From Acidimicrobiales bacterium (GTDB lineage: Bacteria > Actinomycetota > Acidimicrobiia > Acidimicrobiales > SZUA-35), in contig JABDIY010000052.1 in NCBI GenBank assembly GCA_013003535.1, positions 1 to 64,000 of the forward strand: a stretch of 64,000 nt of DNA, read 5' to 3'. Position numbers and translations under genes: made by a program. Below are positions 17,684 to 26,713 of this stretch, one piece after another. Below the pieces are notes generated by a model that worked only from the letters and a program-made list of their open reading frames with translations, did not search any database and was not told where the DNA came from. Positions within the stretch are counted from its first letter, which is position 1. Each line of letters opens with the position of its first letter.

Positions 17684-18541
17684 TCAGCTGTTCCACACCC
17701 GCGGATACAGCGCGCCCTCGGGTCGGTCGCCCGGTTGAAGGCCCGCCGCGATCATCACCTCGGTGTGATCCGGGTCCATGCCGCATTCACGAAACTTGAC
17801 CCACACGTCATCTCCGAGCCATTTGGTGGTGAAGACCTCCAGACCCACATCGGATGGGAGCTTGCCGGACCCGCCATGCATCATGCGACTGTTGAAAGCG
17901 ATGCAGTCGCCGGGCTCCAAATCCCAACTCACGACACCCCACCTCTCTGGATCAGCGTCGATGTCAGGGAACGAGTCCTCGGCGAAACCGGTGAAGTCCA
18001 CTTGATCAACCCGCGTCTGCCCGTCCGGGTTGAGGATTCCGAAGTTGTATTGCGCCAACACCTTTGTGCCACGGTGCGATCCGGGAACGAACGAAAGGCA
18101 GTTCGCCGCCGATACCGGGACGAGCGGCATCCAAATGCTGCAAGTGTTATATCCCTCGACCGACCAATAGGGCTCGTCCTGATGCCATGGAGTCGAAAAC
18201 TGCGTACCCGGAGACCGGACGAAGACGGCGTCGAAGAAGAAATTGATCATCGATGACCGCATGAGTTCTGCGGCGATTCGCGCCGCCGGCGATTCGAAAA
18301 CGAATCTCCGATATTCATCAATCCTCTGCCACGCCTGACTGTCGTAGAACATGGTGTGTCCCGCTTCGTCTCGATCCCACACCCGCGCCCGTTCCGTGGG
18401 ATTATGCAGATTCCGGTTGAGTCCGGACTTGAGCAGCTCGATCCAACCCGGATCGAAGAGACCGGCGAGACGCACGACTCCCTCTCGATCAAAGATCTCG
18501 ACCTCGGCAGCTGTAATTGGGCGGAGAACATCTGAGTTCAT
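17684..18541 (-). CDS. Phytanoyl-CoA dioxygenase (PhyH) family protein
   Basis: 285 residues. Fe(II)/2-oxoglutarate dioxygenase of the PhyH family: iron ligands HQD in STPWHQDEPYW (near residue 120) and the distal histidine in SRMMHGGSGK (near 222), with FVPGSHRG between. Members hydroxylate many small molecules, including compatible solutes and lipids. It is convergent with the Rieske operon and divergent from the MFS gene (75-bp gap). Probable hydroxylase of the island's substrate or a relative. A second PhyH gene lies at 42928. Confidence 0.87.
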   Translation of the reverse strand: MNSDVLRPITAAEVEIFDREGVVRLAGLFDPGWIELLKSGLNRNLHNPTERARVWDRDEAGHTMFYDSQAWQRIDEYRRFVFESPAARIAAELMRSSMINFFFDAVFVRSPGTQFSTPWHQDEPYWSVEGYNTCSIWMPLVPVSAANCLSFVPGSHRGTKVLAQYNFGILNPDGQTRVDQVDFTGFAEDSFPDIDADPERWGVVSWDLEPGDCIAFNSRMMHGGSGKLPSDVGLEVFTTKWLGDDVWVKFRECGMDPDHTEVMIAAGLQPGDRPEGALYPRVWNS

Positions 18542-18616
18542 GTGGAGATCTTGCCAGGTTCATAGGTCACTGTCAGTTCCCATTACTCCCGGTCACCGTG
18601 TTGGGCGCTCGGCAAC

Positions 18617-19960
18617 ATGTGGAACACTGGGCGCGTGACTGGGGATCGAATCATCAAGACGTACATGTCCCTCGCCGGGATGTACACGTTGGCGGCTTCG
18701 CTGATCTGGAGTGTGAACACGCTTTTTCTACTCGAGGCTGGGCTTGCAATAGGCGAGGTCTTCATCGCAAATGCGTTGTTTTCGGCGGGAATGGTCCTGT
18801 TCGAGATTCCCACCGGGGTCGTTGCTGACACTCTGGGCCGACGAATCTCTTACCTCCTGAGCGTGGGGATACTGGCAGTGACCACCGTGTTGTATGTGGC
18901 CGCAGCCCAAGCCGCCGCCGGTGTCGTGGTCTTCAGCTTGATTTCCATCGCTATGGGACTGGGCTTCACGTTCTACTCAGGAGCTCTCGAGGCGTGGCTC
19001 GTGGATGCGCTAAGAACAGTTCAGGACGATCCGGATCTGGATCGGGTGTTCGCCAGGAGCCAGCAGGTCTCCGGCAGCGCCATGTTCCTTGGCACGATCG
19101 GCGGTGGTTTCCTGGGCCAGTGGGACCTGGCCGTTCCGTTTCTCGTTCGGGCGATTCTCTTGGTTGCAGTTTTCGTAATCGCCGGCAAGATGATGACCGA
19201 GATTGGCTTCACGCCACGGCCCATGGCCGTGGGAGACATCCCCATGGAGATGGGTCGCCAGGCCCGAGTCGGGATTGCCAGCGGGTGGGGCCACAGAGGG
19301 CTGCGGTTGCTGATGATCTCCGGCGCAGCCCGAGGCGTGTTTTTTGGGTGGGCCTTCTATGCAGCCCAGCCGTACTTCCTAGAGCTATTGGCACGCGATG
19401 CCGTCTGGATTGTGGGGCTCGTGACCGCCGCTGTCTCGCTGGCGACGATCGCAGGAAACCAGCTGGTTGAAATCATCAGCCGCCGCTGCGGACGACGCTC
19501 AACCCTGTTGGTAGGGGCGGCGTCGATCAGCTCAGTCGCCGCCGTAACGATCGGGGCGACCACAAGTTTCGCGGTAGCGGTCACAAGCCTGCTCATCGTG
19601 TCCGCTGCGATGGGCGTCATTACGCCGGTTCGGCAGGCCTACCTCCATCAAGTGACAGACAGCGAGCATCGAGCCACGGTGATCTCGTTCGACGCCATGG
19701 TCTCGTCGGTGGGCGGCGTTGGCGGTCAAGTCGGTCTGGGTGCGGTCTCGGATGCTCGGGGATTCAGTACCGGCTATGTGGTTGGTGGAGCCGTGACCGG
19801 CCTGGCGATCCCAACACTGTGGCTATTACGCCGGCTCGGTGGACCAGCCGATCACCTCGGCCCCACCACCGACGCCGGAGTTGAGGCGGCCTGCCCTGCC
19901 GGCCTTCCTCGAGAATCAGGACTCGAAGCCGTGCCCATTCCCGCTCTCACCGATGCCTGA
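18617..19960 (+). CDS. MFS transporter
   Basis: 447 residues, about 12 membrane segments. The loop after the second segment reads GVVADTLGRR, the conserved A-motif of the major facilitator superfamily. ATG 18617 is the first start, without a clear ribosome site; GTG 18635 or ATG 18665 are alternatives, and the first membrane segment begins right after. It diverges from the PhyH gene and sits inside the catabolic island, so it may import the substrate or export a product. Confidence 0.85.
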   Translation: MWNTGRVTGDRIIKTYMSLAGMYTLAASLIWSVNTLFLLEAGLAIGEVFIANALFSAGMVLFEIPTGVVADTLGRRISYLLSVGILAVTTVLYVAAAQAAAGVVVFSLISIAMGLGFTFYSGALEAWLVDALRTVQDDPDLDRVFARSQQVSGSAMFLGTIGGGFLGQWDLAVPFLVRAILLVAVFVIAGKMMTEIGFTPRPMAVGDIPMEMGRQARVGIASGWGHRGLRLLMISGAARGVFFGWAFYAAQPYFLELLARDAVWIVGLVTAAVSLATIAGNQLVEIISRRCGRRSTLLVGAASISSVAAVTIGATTSFAVAVTSLLIVSAAMGVITPVRQAYLHQVTDSEHRATVISFDAMVSSVGGVGGQVGLGAVSDARGFSTGYVVGGAVTGLAIPTLWLLRRLGGPADHLGPTTDAGVEAACPAGLPRESGLEAVPIPALTDA

Positions 19961-20041
19961 TGCCATGGTGGTCAACTCCGGCGCTTTTCTCTCAACGCTG
20001 ACGAGAACATATCCTGGCTGAATCCAACCGGGAGAACGCCA

Positions 20042-21271
20042 ATGCTCGAATCACTTCGGTCCGTAGTCAGTCTCAAGCCGATCGAACGTGACGCCACCAA
20101 ACGCCGCCTCGGTTCTGCCGCCAATATCGAGGATCTCCGGGCGATTGCCAAGAAACGGCTACCGGCCGGCGTGTTCGACTACATCGACGGGGCCGCCGAA
20201 GACGAATTGGCCATGGCCCGGAACGCCAGCCGGTTCTCGGACCGCACTCTGGTACCAAGAGTTCTTCGGGACGTCACGACCATCGACGCATCCGTGGAGA
20301 TCCTGGGCCGGCCGGCGCCGATGCCCCTCATCATCGCTCCCACCGGGTTTCCCCGCATCGCCCACCCCGAAGGTGAACTGGCAACGGCAAGAGCGGCCGC
20401 GGCTCACGGCATACCGTTCTCGCTGTCCACCATGGGCACCCGCTCTATCGAAGAAGTGGCCGACGTCAGCAATGGACCGAAGTGGTACCAGGTGTACGTC
20501 TGGCGTGACCGCGAGCTCACGAAAGACATGTTGGAGCGGTGCAAAGCGCGCGGCTACGAGGCGCTTTACATCACCGTCGACACCGCCGTACTCGGGCGTA
20601 GAGAACGAGATGTCCGACGCGGCATGACGTTGCCGCCGAAGATAGGACTGGACACGTTCATCGAAGGTGCGATGCGGCCGGCATGGGTCTGGGAATTCTT
20701 GCGGGCCGAGCCGATCGTGTTTTCGAATGTTGCGGTCAGCACCGCTCGACTCAACAAAGGCACCGAAGACGGAGCGTCGGCGGTGACACTGGCGGAATAC
20801 GTCAACTCCCAGTTCGATCCCGGCCTGTCATGGGACGACGTGGCCTGGATCCGTTCCCAGTGGGGCGGGCCTGTGATCCTGAAGGGAATTCAGTCAGTGG
20901 CCGACGCCAAGATCGCCGCCTCCGAGGGCATCGAGGCGATCGCGCTGTCCAACCACGGCGGTCGACAACTCGACGCGTCCCCGGCGATCATTGATCTGGT
21001 TGCCCCAGTTGCCGATGCGGTGGGCGGCCAAACAGAGATCTACTGCGATGGTGGGGTTCGCCGAGGCAGCGACGTTGTGAAAGCGATCGCTTTGGGCGCT
21101 ACCGCCTGCATGATCGGTCGGCCTCACCTCTATGCTCTCGCAGCAGGTGGAGAGGCTGGGGTGAACCACATGCTGGATTTTTTCCAGTCCGGCATCGAAC
21201 AAACTATGGCGCTCACGGGCGTCGCCGCCATCGCCGACATCGACCGGTCGGCGATCAACGACCCACACTGA
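20042..21271 (+). CDS. FMN-dependent alpha-hydroxy-acid dehydrogenase/oxidase
   Basis: 409 residues of the lactate/glycolate/mandelate family. FVFDY-like start (GVFDYIDGAAEDE near residue 43), APTGFPRIAHPEGE in the flavin pocket, catalytic His in SNHGGRQLD (near 304) and CDGGVRRGSDVVKA phosphate loop. It oxidises an (S)-2-hydroxy acid to the 2-oxo acid. GGGAGAACG precedes the ATG. It probably acts on a hydroxy acid made within the island. The last 17 nt overlap the convergent VOC gene. Confidence 0.93.
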   Translation: MLESLRSVVSLKPIERDATKRRLGSAANIEDLRAIAKKRLPAGVFDYIDGAAEDELAMARNASRFSDRTLVPRVLRDVTTIDASVEILGRPAPMPLIIAPTGFPRIAHPEGELATARAAAAHGIPFSLSTMGTRSIEEVADVSNGPKWYQVYVWRDRELTKDMLERCKARGYEALYITVDTAVLGRRERDVRRGMTLPPKIGLDTFIEGAMRPAWVWEFLRAEPIVFSNVAVSTARLNKGTEDGASAVTLAEYVNSQFDPGLSWDDVAWIRSQWGGPVILKGIQSVADAKIAASEGIEAIALSNHGGRQLDASPAIIDLVAPVADAVGGQTEIYCDGGVRRGSDVVKAIALGATACMIGRPHLYALAAGGEAGVNHMLDFFQSGIEQTMALTGVAAIADIDRSAINDPH

Positions 21272-21659
21272 GGGACCGTACCTCTTCTGTCTCGCCGCGG
21301 ATGTTGATTTCCACTCGAATCTGGTTGGGGTCCATCACGAAGATCTGCATCAGATCGAACTGCGGTGATTCGACCGCTGTGAACTCCACACCAAGATCGG
21401 TCAGTCGTGCACACATCTCCAAATAGCCCGACCCTTCGAATGCAATATGATGGATTGCACCGGTGGGTGCGGCGCGGTCACGGTCTACGAACATGATGTG
21501 AATTGCCGGATGGTCATCTACCAGGAGCCACGTTCCCGGCTCGGGAATCGCCGGTCGACGATCCGGCGCGTCAACACATCCCAACACGCCGCAATAGAAC
21601 TCAATCGTCTCTTCAGGGAGGACGGTTTCTATGTTGTAGTGGTCGAGTCTGTGCAGCAT
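21255..21659 (-). CDS. VOC (glyoxalase/dioxygenase) superfamily protein
   Basis: 134 residues in a beta-alpha-beta-beta-beta pattern repeated twice. Metal-site candidates are H7 in LDHYNI, H in GAIHHIAF (near 69) and Glu in VEINI (near 119), the usual VOC spacing. The fold supports isomerases, dioxygenases and lyases, so the reaction is open. Last gene of the leftward DUF808-MttB-hydrolase-VOC set, 27 nt from the hydrolase. Confidence 0.8.
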   Translation of the reverse strand: MLHRLDHYNIETVLPEETIEFYCGVLGCVDAPDRRPAIPEPGTWLLVDDHPAIHIMFVDRDRAAPTGAIHHIAFEGSGYLEMCARLTDLGVEFTAVESPQFDLMQIFVMDPNQIRVEINIRGETEEVRSLSVGR

Positions 21660-21686
21660 GTTCGATCCTTCCGGGCCGCGTTGCGG

Positions 21687-22559
21687 CTACTGCCTGCCGC
21701 TCCGGACAAAGGCCGAGATGAGTGCGGCGAGCGGTGCGGCCTGATCTTCTTGGAGGAAATGTTTGCCCGGTAGCCGGTGTATCGTCTGGACCCCAGCAGC
21801 TCGCCGGGCGGCCTCCCCGAACGTCTCGATTGACAGGGCAGGGTCGTGCTCACCCCAAATGACCTGCACCGGGTAGGGAACCTCGTTCAGTGTGGAAAGA
21901 TACAACGTTTGCTTGGCTTCGGTGGTCTCAAAGCCTTGCATGATTCGGAGAAAAGCTTTCCCGCCGTCGCCTCGCTTCAACAACGCCAGATAGGCACCGA
22001 GTTCGGCCTTCGACACAGCGGACATGTCGCCGATTCCTTGCAGCCTCATGAGGATTCTGAGCGCAGGACGGGACATGCCCTTCAACCAGGCCGATCCGAT
22101 CATGGGATACTGGAAGGGGCGCATGGGCCATGGCTTTTTGAAGGTGGACACCTCCACCAACGTGTTCAGGACCGTCAGCGACTGAATGCGCTCTGGCATC
22201 TGCGCCGCCAGCTCAAACCCCACCGGACCGCCGATGTCGTGGACCACCAGATGGAAACGCTGGAGGCCAAGCGAATCAACCGCGGCGGATGCGAACCTTC
22301 CTAATCCGGTCCAGGAGTAGTCGAACTCCTTCGGGCGGGCCGCAAAACCGAGACCGGGGAGGTCGAAAGCAATGCCTCGCAGCCCGCGGTCCGCCAACTC
22401 GGTCAGGACCTTGCGATAGAGAAAACTCGACGACGGGACGCCGTGGAGACACAACACGTTTGGACCATCTCCGCTTTCCCGCACGAAGCTCTCGACGCCG
22501 CCCGCTTGGAACATTCGGCCTGCCTCACGATGGCTGGCGATGACCTCTGCTTCGTCCAT
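21687..22559 (-). CDS. Alpha/beta hydrolase, dehalogenase/epoxide-hydrolase branch
   Basis: 290 residues. Oxyanion HGVPSSSFLYR (near residue 39), nucleophile elbow VVHDIGGPVG (near 104), acid in GEHDPAL (near 230) and base in GKHFLQED (near 260). The nucleophile is Asp rather than Ser, which defines haloalkane or haloacid dehalogenases and epoxide hydrolases, not esterases. HDxGG plus HGxP fits that branch. The MttB-like gene is 61 nt upstream. Substrate not assignable. Confidence 0.82.
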   Translation of the reverse strand: MDEAEVIASHREAGRMFQAGGVESFVRESGDGPNVLCLHGVPSSSFLYRKVLTELADRGLRGIAFDLPGLGFAARPKEFDYSWTGLGRFASAAVDSLGLQRFHLVVHDIGGPVGFELAAQMPERIQSLTVLNTLVEVSTFKKPWPMRPFQYPMIGSAWLKGMSRPALRILMRLQGIGDMSAVSKAELGAYLALLKRGDGGKAFLRIMQGFETTEAKQTLYLSTLNEVPYPVQVIWGEHDPALSIETFGEAARRAAGVQTIHRLPGKHFLQEDQAAPLAALISAFVRSGRQ

Positions 22560-22620
22560 CCACCAAGCCTAGATCATTGGCGACACGCCGGTTTGGGCCA
22601 GAACATCACCGGATCCGGCC

Positions 22621-24141
22621 TCAGTCTGGCAAAGCGCCGCCCTCGGCTGTGCGGCGGGCAACAAAGTCTTGCAACTCTTCGAGAATCGAATCGTCGAGCG
22701 AAGGTTGCTCGTAGGACTCGAGTGCGGTTCTCCATGTCACCTCGGCTCGTTGATCGGTCCGCCGAGATCCCTCCTCGGTCCACTGCTCGAAGTTGGTCCG
22801 TTCAAATACCAGCGGCCGATAGAACGCGGTCTCGTACCGATCCAACGTGTGCTGGGTACCGAAGAAGTGACCGCCAGGACCGACGTCGGTGATCGCGTCG
22901 AGTGCCAGCGTTGCCTCGCTTACCTCGATCGGTTGGAACCATTCTGCGATGATCTGACACATTTCAACGTCGACGATGAACTTCTCGAAGCTGGCCGAAA
23001 GCCCGCCTTCCTGCCAGCCAGCCGCATGCTGGATCCAGTTGGCGCCGCCCAGCAGCGCTCCGTAGGTGTTTGCCATGGTTTCGTACCCCGCCTGGGCGTC
23101 GACCGAATTGGAGGTGCTCGATCCCGACGACCTCCACGGAAGCCCCACGTGACGGGCCAGCTGACCGCTGGCGATGGCTCCCTTCATCGCTTCCGGTGTT
23201 CCGAAAGCTGGCGAACCGGATTTCATATCCACATTTGACGTAAATGCCCCATACAACACTGGCGCGCCGGGCCTGGTGAGTTGGGCCAGGGTGACGGCGG
23301 CCAAGACCTCCATGTGCTGGAGAACCAGGGCACCAGCCAGCGTTACCGGCGCCATGGCACCGGCCAACGTAAATGGCGTCATGATGCACGGCTGGTTCAT
23401 TCTGGCAAAATCGATAATGCCCATGGACATCGGAACATCGAGTTGACGGGGTGAGTTTGTGTTGATGTTGGTCCAGCAGCGCGCCGAACGCGTGAATTCA
23501 TCGTCCCCCGCGATCCCGTGCCGGATCTTCACCAAATCGAATCCGTCGCGAACCCGCTGACGCCCACGAGCGTAAAGAAACGGCACCTTGTCCGTAAGTG
23601 TGAGGGTGGACAGCATCGATTCCAGGTGTCGAACCGACAAATCTATGTCGTCGGGCTCCACACACGGGGAGGTAACCGCAAGGACGTCGTAGGTCTGAGT
23701 GAGGCGAAGGAAGTTCCGTTGGTCGGCGAGGGTCCCCGACCGACGGCCGCCGGATAGGTCCGAGGCAAAAGGAGGTCCGCCCACCGGAACGAGCGAAACA
23801 CTCCGGCCGCCGACGTCTACATTGCGCTCCGGGTTCGGTGCGGCGATCTCGAAAACGGATGGAGCGGAGTCGAGTGCGAAACGAATGCTGTCCGGATCGA
23901 GGCGGACCATCAGATCATCGGTGACGGCGGCCCCGCCGGCAGCGAAGACTCGTCGTGCCTCGTCAAACAGCACCCGGATGCCTTGGTCCGACAAATACTG
24001 AATGGCAGTCTGGTGGATGTGGGCAACATGGTCCTCGGACAGCACGCGAAGGGACTCGAAGGGGTTCTTTAGTCGACGCCGATGCTGCACGTCGATCGGC
24101 TGGCGTTGCCGGCTAGTGCGAGCGCGCCGTTGTCGTGTCAT
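22621..24141 (-). CDS. Trimethylamine methyltransferase (MttB) family protein, no pyrrolysine
   Basis: 506 residues of the MttB superfamily, with landmarks PFTLAGAMAPVTLAGALVLQ, GAPVLYGAFTSNVDMK and SSSTSNSVDAQAGYE. The frame has no in-frame amber codon, so it is the pyrrolysine-free branch, as in glycine-betaine methyltransferase MtgB, which moves a methyl group from a quaternary amine to a corrinoid protein. No corrinoid-binding protein or reactivase is in the window. The N-terminus is strongly basic. The ATG follows the DUF808 stop with no gap. It supports methylated-amine use in this island. Confidence 0.88.
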   Translation of the reverse strand: MTRQRRARTSRQRQPIDVQHRRRLKNPFESLRVLSEDHVAHIHQTAIQYLSDQGIRVLFDEARRVFAAGGAAVTDDLMVRLDPDSIRFALDSAPSVFEIAAPNPERNVDVGGRSVSLVPVGGPPFASDLSGGRRSGTLADQRNFLRLTQTYDVLAVTSPCVEPDDIDLSVRHLESMLSTLTLTDKVPFLYARGRQRVRDGFDLVKIRHGIAGDDEFTRSARCWTNINTNSPRQLDVPMSMGIIDFARMNQPCIMTPFTLAGAMAPVTLAGALVLQHMEVLAAVTLAQLTRPGAPVLYGAFTSNVDMKSGSPAFGTPEAMKGAIASGQLARHVGLPWRSSGSSTSNSVDAQAGYETMANTYGALLGGANWIQHAAGWQEGGLSASFEKFIVDVEMCQIIAEWFQPIEVSEATLALDAITDVGPGGHFFGTQHTLDRYETAFYRPLVFERTNFEQWTEEGSRRTDQRAEVTWRTALESYEQPSLDDSILEELQDFVARRTAEGGALPD

Positions 24142-25083
24142 TTAGGCGTGCAGCTCTTCTTTCGACCCAATAGGTAGCTGGCCTACGACCCCCACGACTA
24201 CAGCGCCCACTGCCACGCCGATGAGGGCGGATATTCCGGTGTTGATCAGCCAGCCGAGCAGTCCTCCGATGCCCGCAACATCGTGCACCGACTCTTCCAT
24301 GCGATGGACGAGGTCGTAGGGACCGTGCCATCCAAGCTCATCCGAGCCCACCAACATAATGTGGCCACCCACCCAAAGCATCGCTGCCGTCCCGATAACC
24401 GTTAGCGCCTGCAAGACCTTGGGCATCGCCGAAACAAGGCTCCGACCAAAGCCTGCTGACGACCCGCCTCGCTCCACCATCATCAGGCCGATGTCGTCCA
24501 TTTTCACGATCAGCGCCACAACGCCGTACACGATGGCGGTGATAAGGAATGCAACCACCAACATGATGACCGCTCGGGAAACGAATCCTTCATCGATGAC
24601 CTCCTTCAGAGCGATCACCATGATTTCCCCAGACAGGATGAAATCGGTACGGATGGCACCGGCGATTGTTTTCTCCTCGGCCTCCGGACCGATCGCCGCC
24701 GCCGGTAAATCGTGATCACCGCCATGACCGGTGAGCTTGTGGTGGATCTTCTCGACGCCCTCGAAGCAGAGGTAGGCCCCTCCCGCCATCAAGATAATCT
24801 CCACGAGAATCGGTACGAACTCGCTCAAAATCAGTGCCGCCGGCAAGATGAACAGCAATTTGTTTCGCAAGGATCCGACGGCGATTCGCTTGATGATCGG
24901 CAACTCTCGTTCCGCCGCCAACCCATGCACGTAGGTGGGAGTTACCGCGGTGTCGTCCACCACCACGCCTGCGGCTTTGGCGCTCGCTCGGCCAGCGGCC
25001 GCGCCAACGTCATCCACAGACGCTGCCGCCAACTTGGCTAGGGCAGCGATGTCATCCAACAAGCCAACTAATCCGCCAGCCAT
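24142..25083 (-). CDS. yedI: DUF808 family membrane protein
   Basis: 313 residues, recognisable as the YedI/DUF808 family from MAGGLVGLLDDIAALAKLAA and the downstream DDTAVTPTYVHG, IIKRIAVGSLRNK and LCFEGVEKI blocks. About six to seven membrane segments. Function is unknown in the family. It is first in the leftward group and its stop codon touches the MttB start (TAA then ATG, no gap), so the two are co-translated; this pairing is unusual. Confidence 0.9.
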   Translation of the reverse strand: MAGGLVGLLDDIAALAKLAAASVDDVGAAAGRASAKAAGVVVDDTAVTPTYVHGLAAERELPIIKRIAVGSLRNKLLFILPAALILSEFVPILVEIILMAGGAYLCFEGVEKIHHKLTGHGGDHDLPAAAIGPEAEEKTIAGAIRTDFILSGEIMVIALKEVIDEGFVSRAVIMLVVAFLITAIVYGVVALIVKMDDIGLMMVERGGSSAGFGRSLVSAMPKVLQALTVIGTAAMLWVGGHIMLVGSDELGWHGPYDLVHRMEESVHDVAGIGGLLGWLINTGISALIGVAVGAVVVGVVGQLPIGSKEELHA

Positions 25084-25205
25084 CTGGTCTCCTCCATTGA
25101 AACGATCATGAGGTACCAGACTATTCGCTACGACAGACGCACCGAGGCTTCAGCATCGCAATCTACGACGCAACCGGCGACCAATTAGGCGGTTGTCTAG
25201 CCCGA

Positions 25206-26570
25206 TCAGCGTTTGGCCCGACGGGTAGCCAGCATCGGTGCGCCACCGCTCGGGCGGTTCACAACCATCCCGACGGGTCGAGGCACCTTGGAAGTGTTTG
25301 GCACGAGGTTGAGCCGCTGAGCCATCCTTGCAATGATCAGCGTGAGTTCCATCTGGGCCAAAGCGAAACCAATGCAATTGCGAGCGCCCCCTCCAAAGGG
25401 CACCCAGGAACTGTTGGCGATTTCACGCTGTTCCGCAGTTAGATCCAGGAACCGGTCCGGGTTGAAGCTCAGCGGCTCGGTCCACGCCGTTTCGTTGCGG
25501 CCCGCGAGGTAGGCCGACCACAGAATGACGGTCCCCTTCGGAATCGAGTATCCGCCCACCACCACATCGACCGCAGCTTCGCGCGGGCTCACCACGCCGG
25601 CCGGATGAAGTCTCAATGTCTCCCGCATGACGCGATTCGCTAAGTCGAGGTGCGCCAACGTGATCGAATCCGATCCTCCGTCCTGATCACGGCCGAACAC
25701 GGCGTCGGCTTCGTCACCAAGGCGCGCCCACAGCCCTGGTTCCAGAGTGGCACGCCAGAGCATCCACGCCAGTGAGGCCGAGGTGGTGTCGTAACCAGCC
25801 CCGATGAGAGAATTTACTTGGTCTCGGATCTCCCCATCGGTCAGATCGCCCTGCGCCACGAGTGACGCCAGTACGTTGAGCGGATCATCGGTTGGCTCCG
25901 CTCGCAGATGTGCGATCTCTTCATCCACGATCGCATCGAACGCTCGCCGGTCCTGTCCAACGCGAGCTCGCGCTGTGAACGGCAGTCGATGGGGAATCTG
26001 ACGATATGCCGGTGCTTCGAGATAGTCCTGCGCCCGCTGGAACAGCTCGCCGAACTCCGCGGCATGCCCGGCCAGGCGCTCCCCGAACATCGCCCGCACG
26101 ACAATCTCGACGACGAGTAACCGGCCGACACGGTACATGTCGACCACCTCTCCAGCTGGGTCGACCGACGAAAGAACGTCGTCGATGGCGGAGTCGGTCT
26201 GCTCAACGATCATCGGGATCCAGCCGTTCAGCCGGCGACGCGAAAACGCCGACTGCACTGAGGAACGCCGCCGCTTGTGCTCCGCCCCGTCAGAGACAAT
26301 CATCGATCCAGGGCCGACAACCACCGCAAGCAGATTAAACCGATGGTTCCATCGAAACGAATCGTTTGGTTTGGCGAAAAGTTCCCGCAATACGGCTGGA
26401 TCGCCCACAATCGCGAGGCGCATCGGTCCGATGCCAAGACCACAAACAGGCCCGACGGACCGGGCCAGCTCGTCGAGGACCGGTTGAGGGTCCTTTAAAA
26501 TTCGCCGCAGAAGATCCAGTTGGGACAAGAGCTTCGGCGAGGGCAATCTCGCAGCATGGGCGGGACGCAT
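25206..26570 (-). CDS. Cytochrome P450
   Basis: 454 residues from ATG 26570. The frame stays open to 26720, but that start would overlap the divergent regulator and gives a non-P450 basic tail. I-helix AGYDTTS, K-helix ETLR and heme loop FGGGARNCIGFALAQ (Cys near residue 399) are all present, so it should be active. The heme thiolate activates O2 for hydroxylation; redox partners are not nearby. Layout resembles bacterial fatty-acid/terpenoid P450s, but the substrate is unknown. Divergent from the SARP/LuxR gene with about 140 bp between. Confidence 0.92.
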   Translation of the reverse strand: MRPAHAARLPSPKLLSQLDLLRRILKDPQPVLDELARSVGPVCGLGIGPMRLAIVGDPAVLRELFAKPNDSFRWNHRFNLLAVVVGPGSMIVSDGAEHKRRRSSVQSAFSRRRLNGWIPMIVEQTDSAIDDVLSSVDPAGEVVDMYRVGRLLVVEIVVRAMFGERLAGHAAEFGELFQRAQDYLEAPAYRQIPHRLPFTARARVGQDRRAFDAIVDEEIAHLRAEPTDDPLNVLASLVAQGDLTDGEIRDQVNSLIGAGYDTTSASLAWMLWRATLEPGLWARLGDEADAVFGRDQDGGSDSITLAHLDLANRVMRETLRLHPAGVVSPREAAVDVVVGGYSIPKGTVILWSAYLAGRNETAWTEPLSFNPDRFLDLTAEQREIANSSWVPFGGGARNCIGFALAQMELTLIIARMAQRLNLVPNTSKVPRPVGMVVNRPSGGAPMLATRRAKR

Positions 26571-26713
26571 GGCGATCGGGGCCTTTTTTGATTCGTTCAG
26601 CCGGCCGTGTAGTCGGTGAACATATCCTAAAGGATGTCCTCGCTGGGACGGAAGCGGTCGACCGGTCTGAACCCACCGTCGCATCGCTGCTCGTTGGGTC
26701 TCTCCTGTGACAG

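Noticed and set aside
22621-24141. Pyrrolysine readthrough in the MttB homologue
   Set aside because: The whole reading frame is open with sense codons; no amber codon needs decoding.
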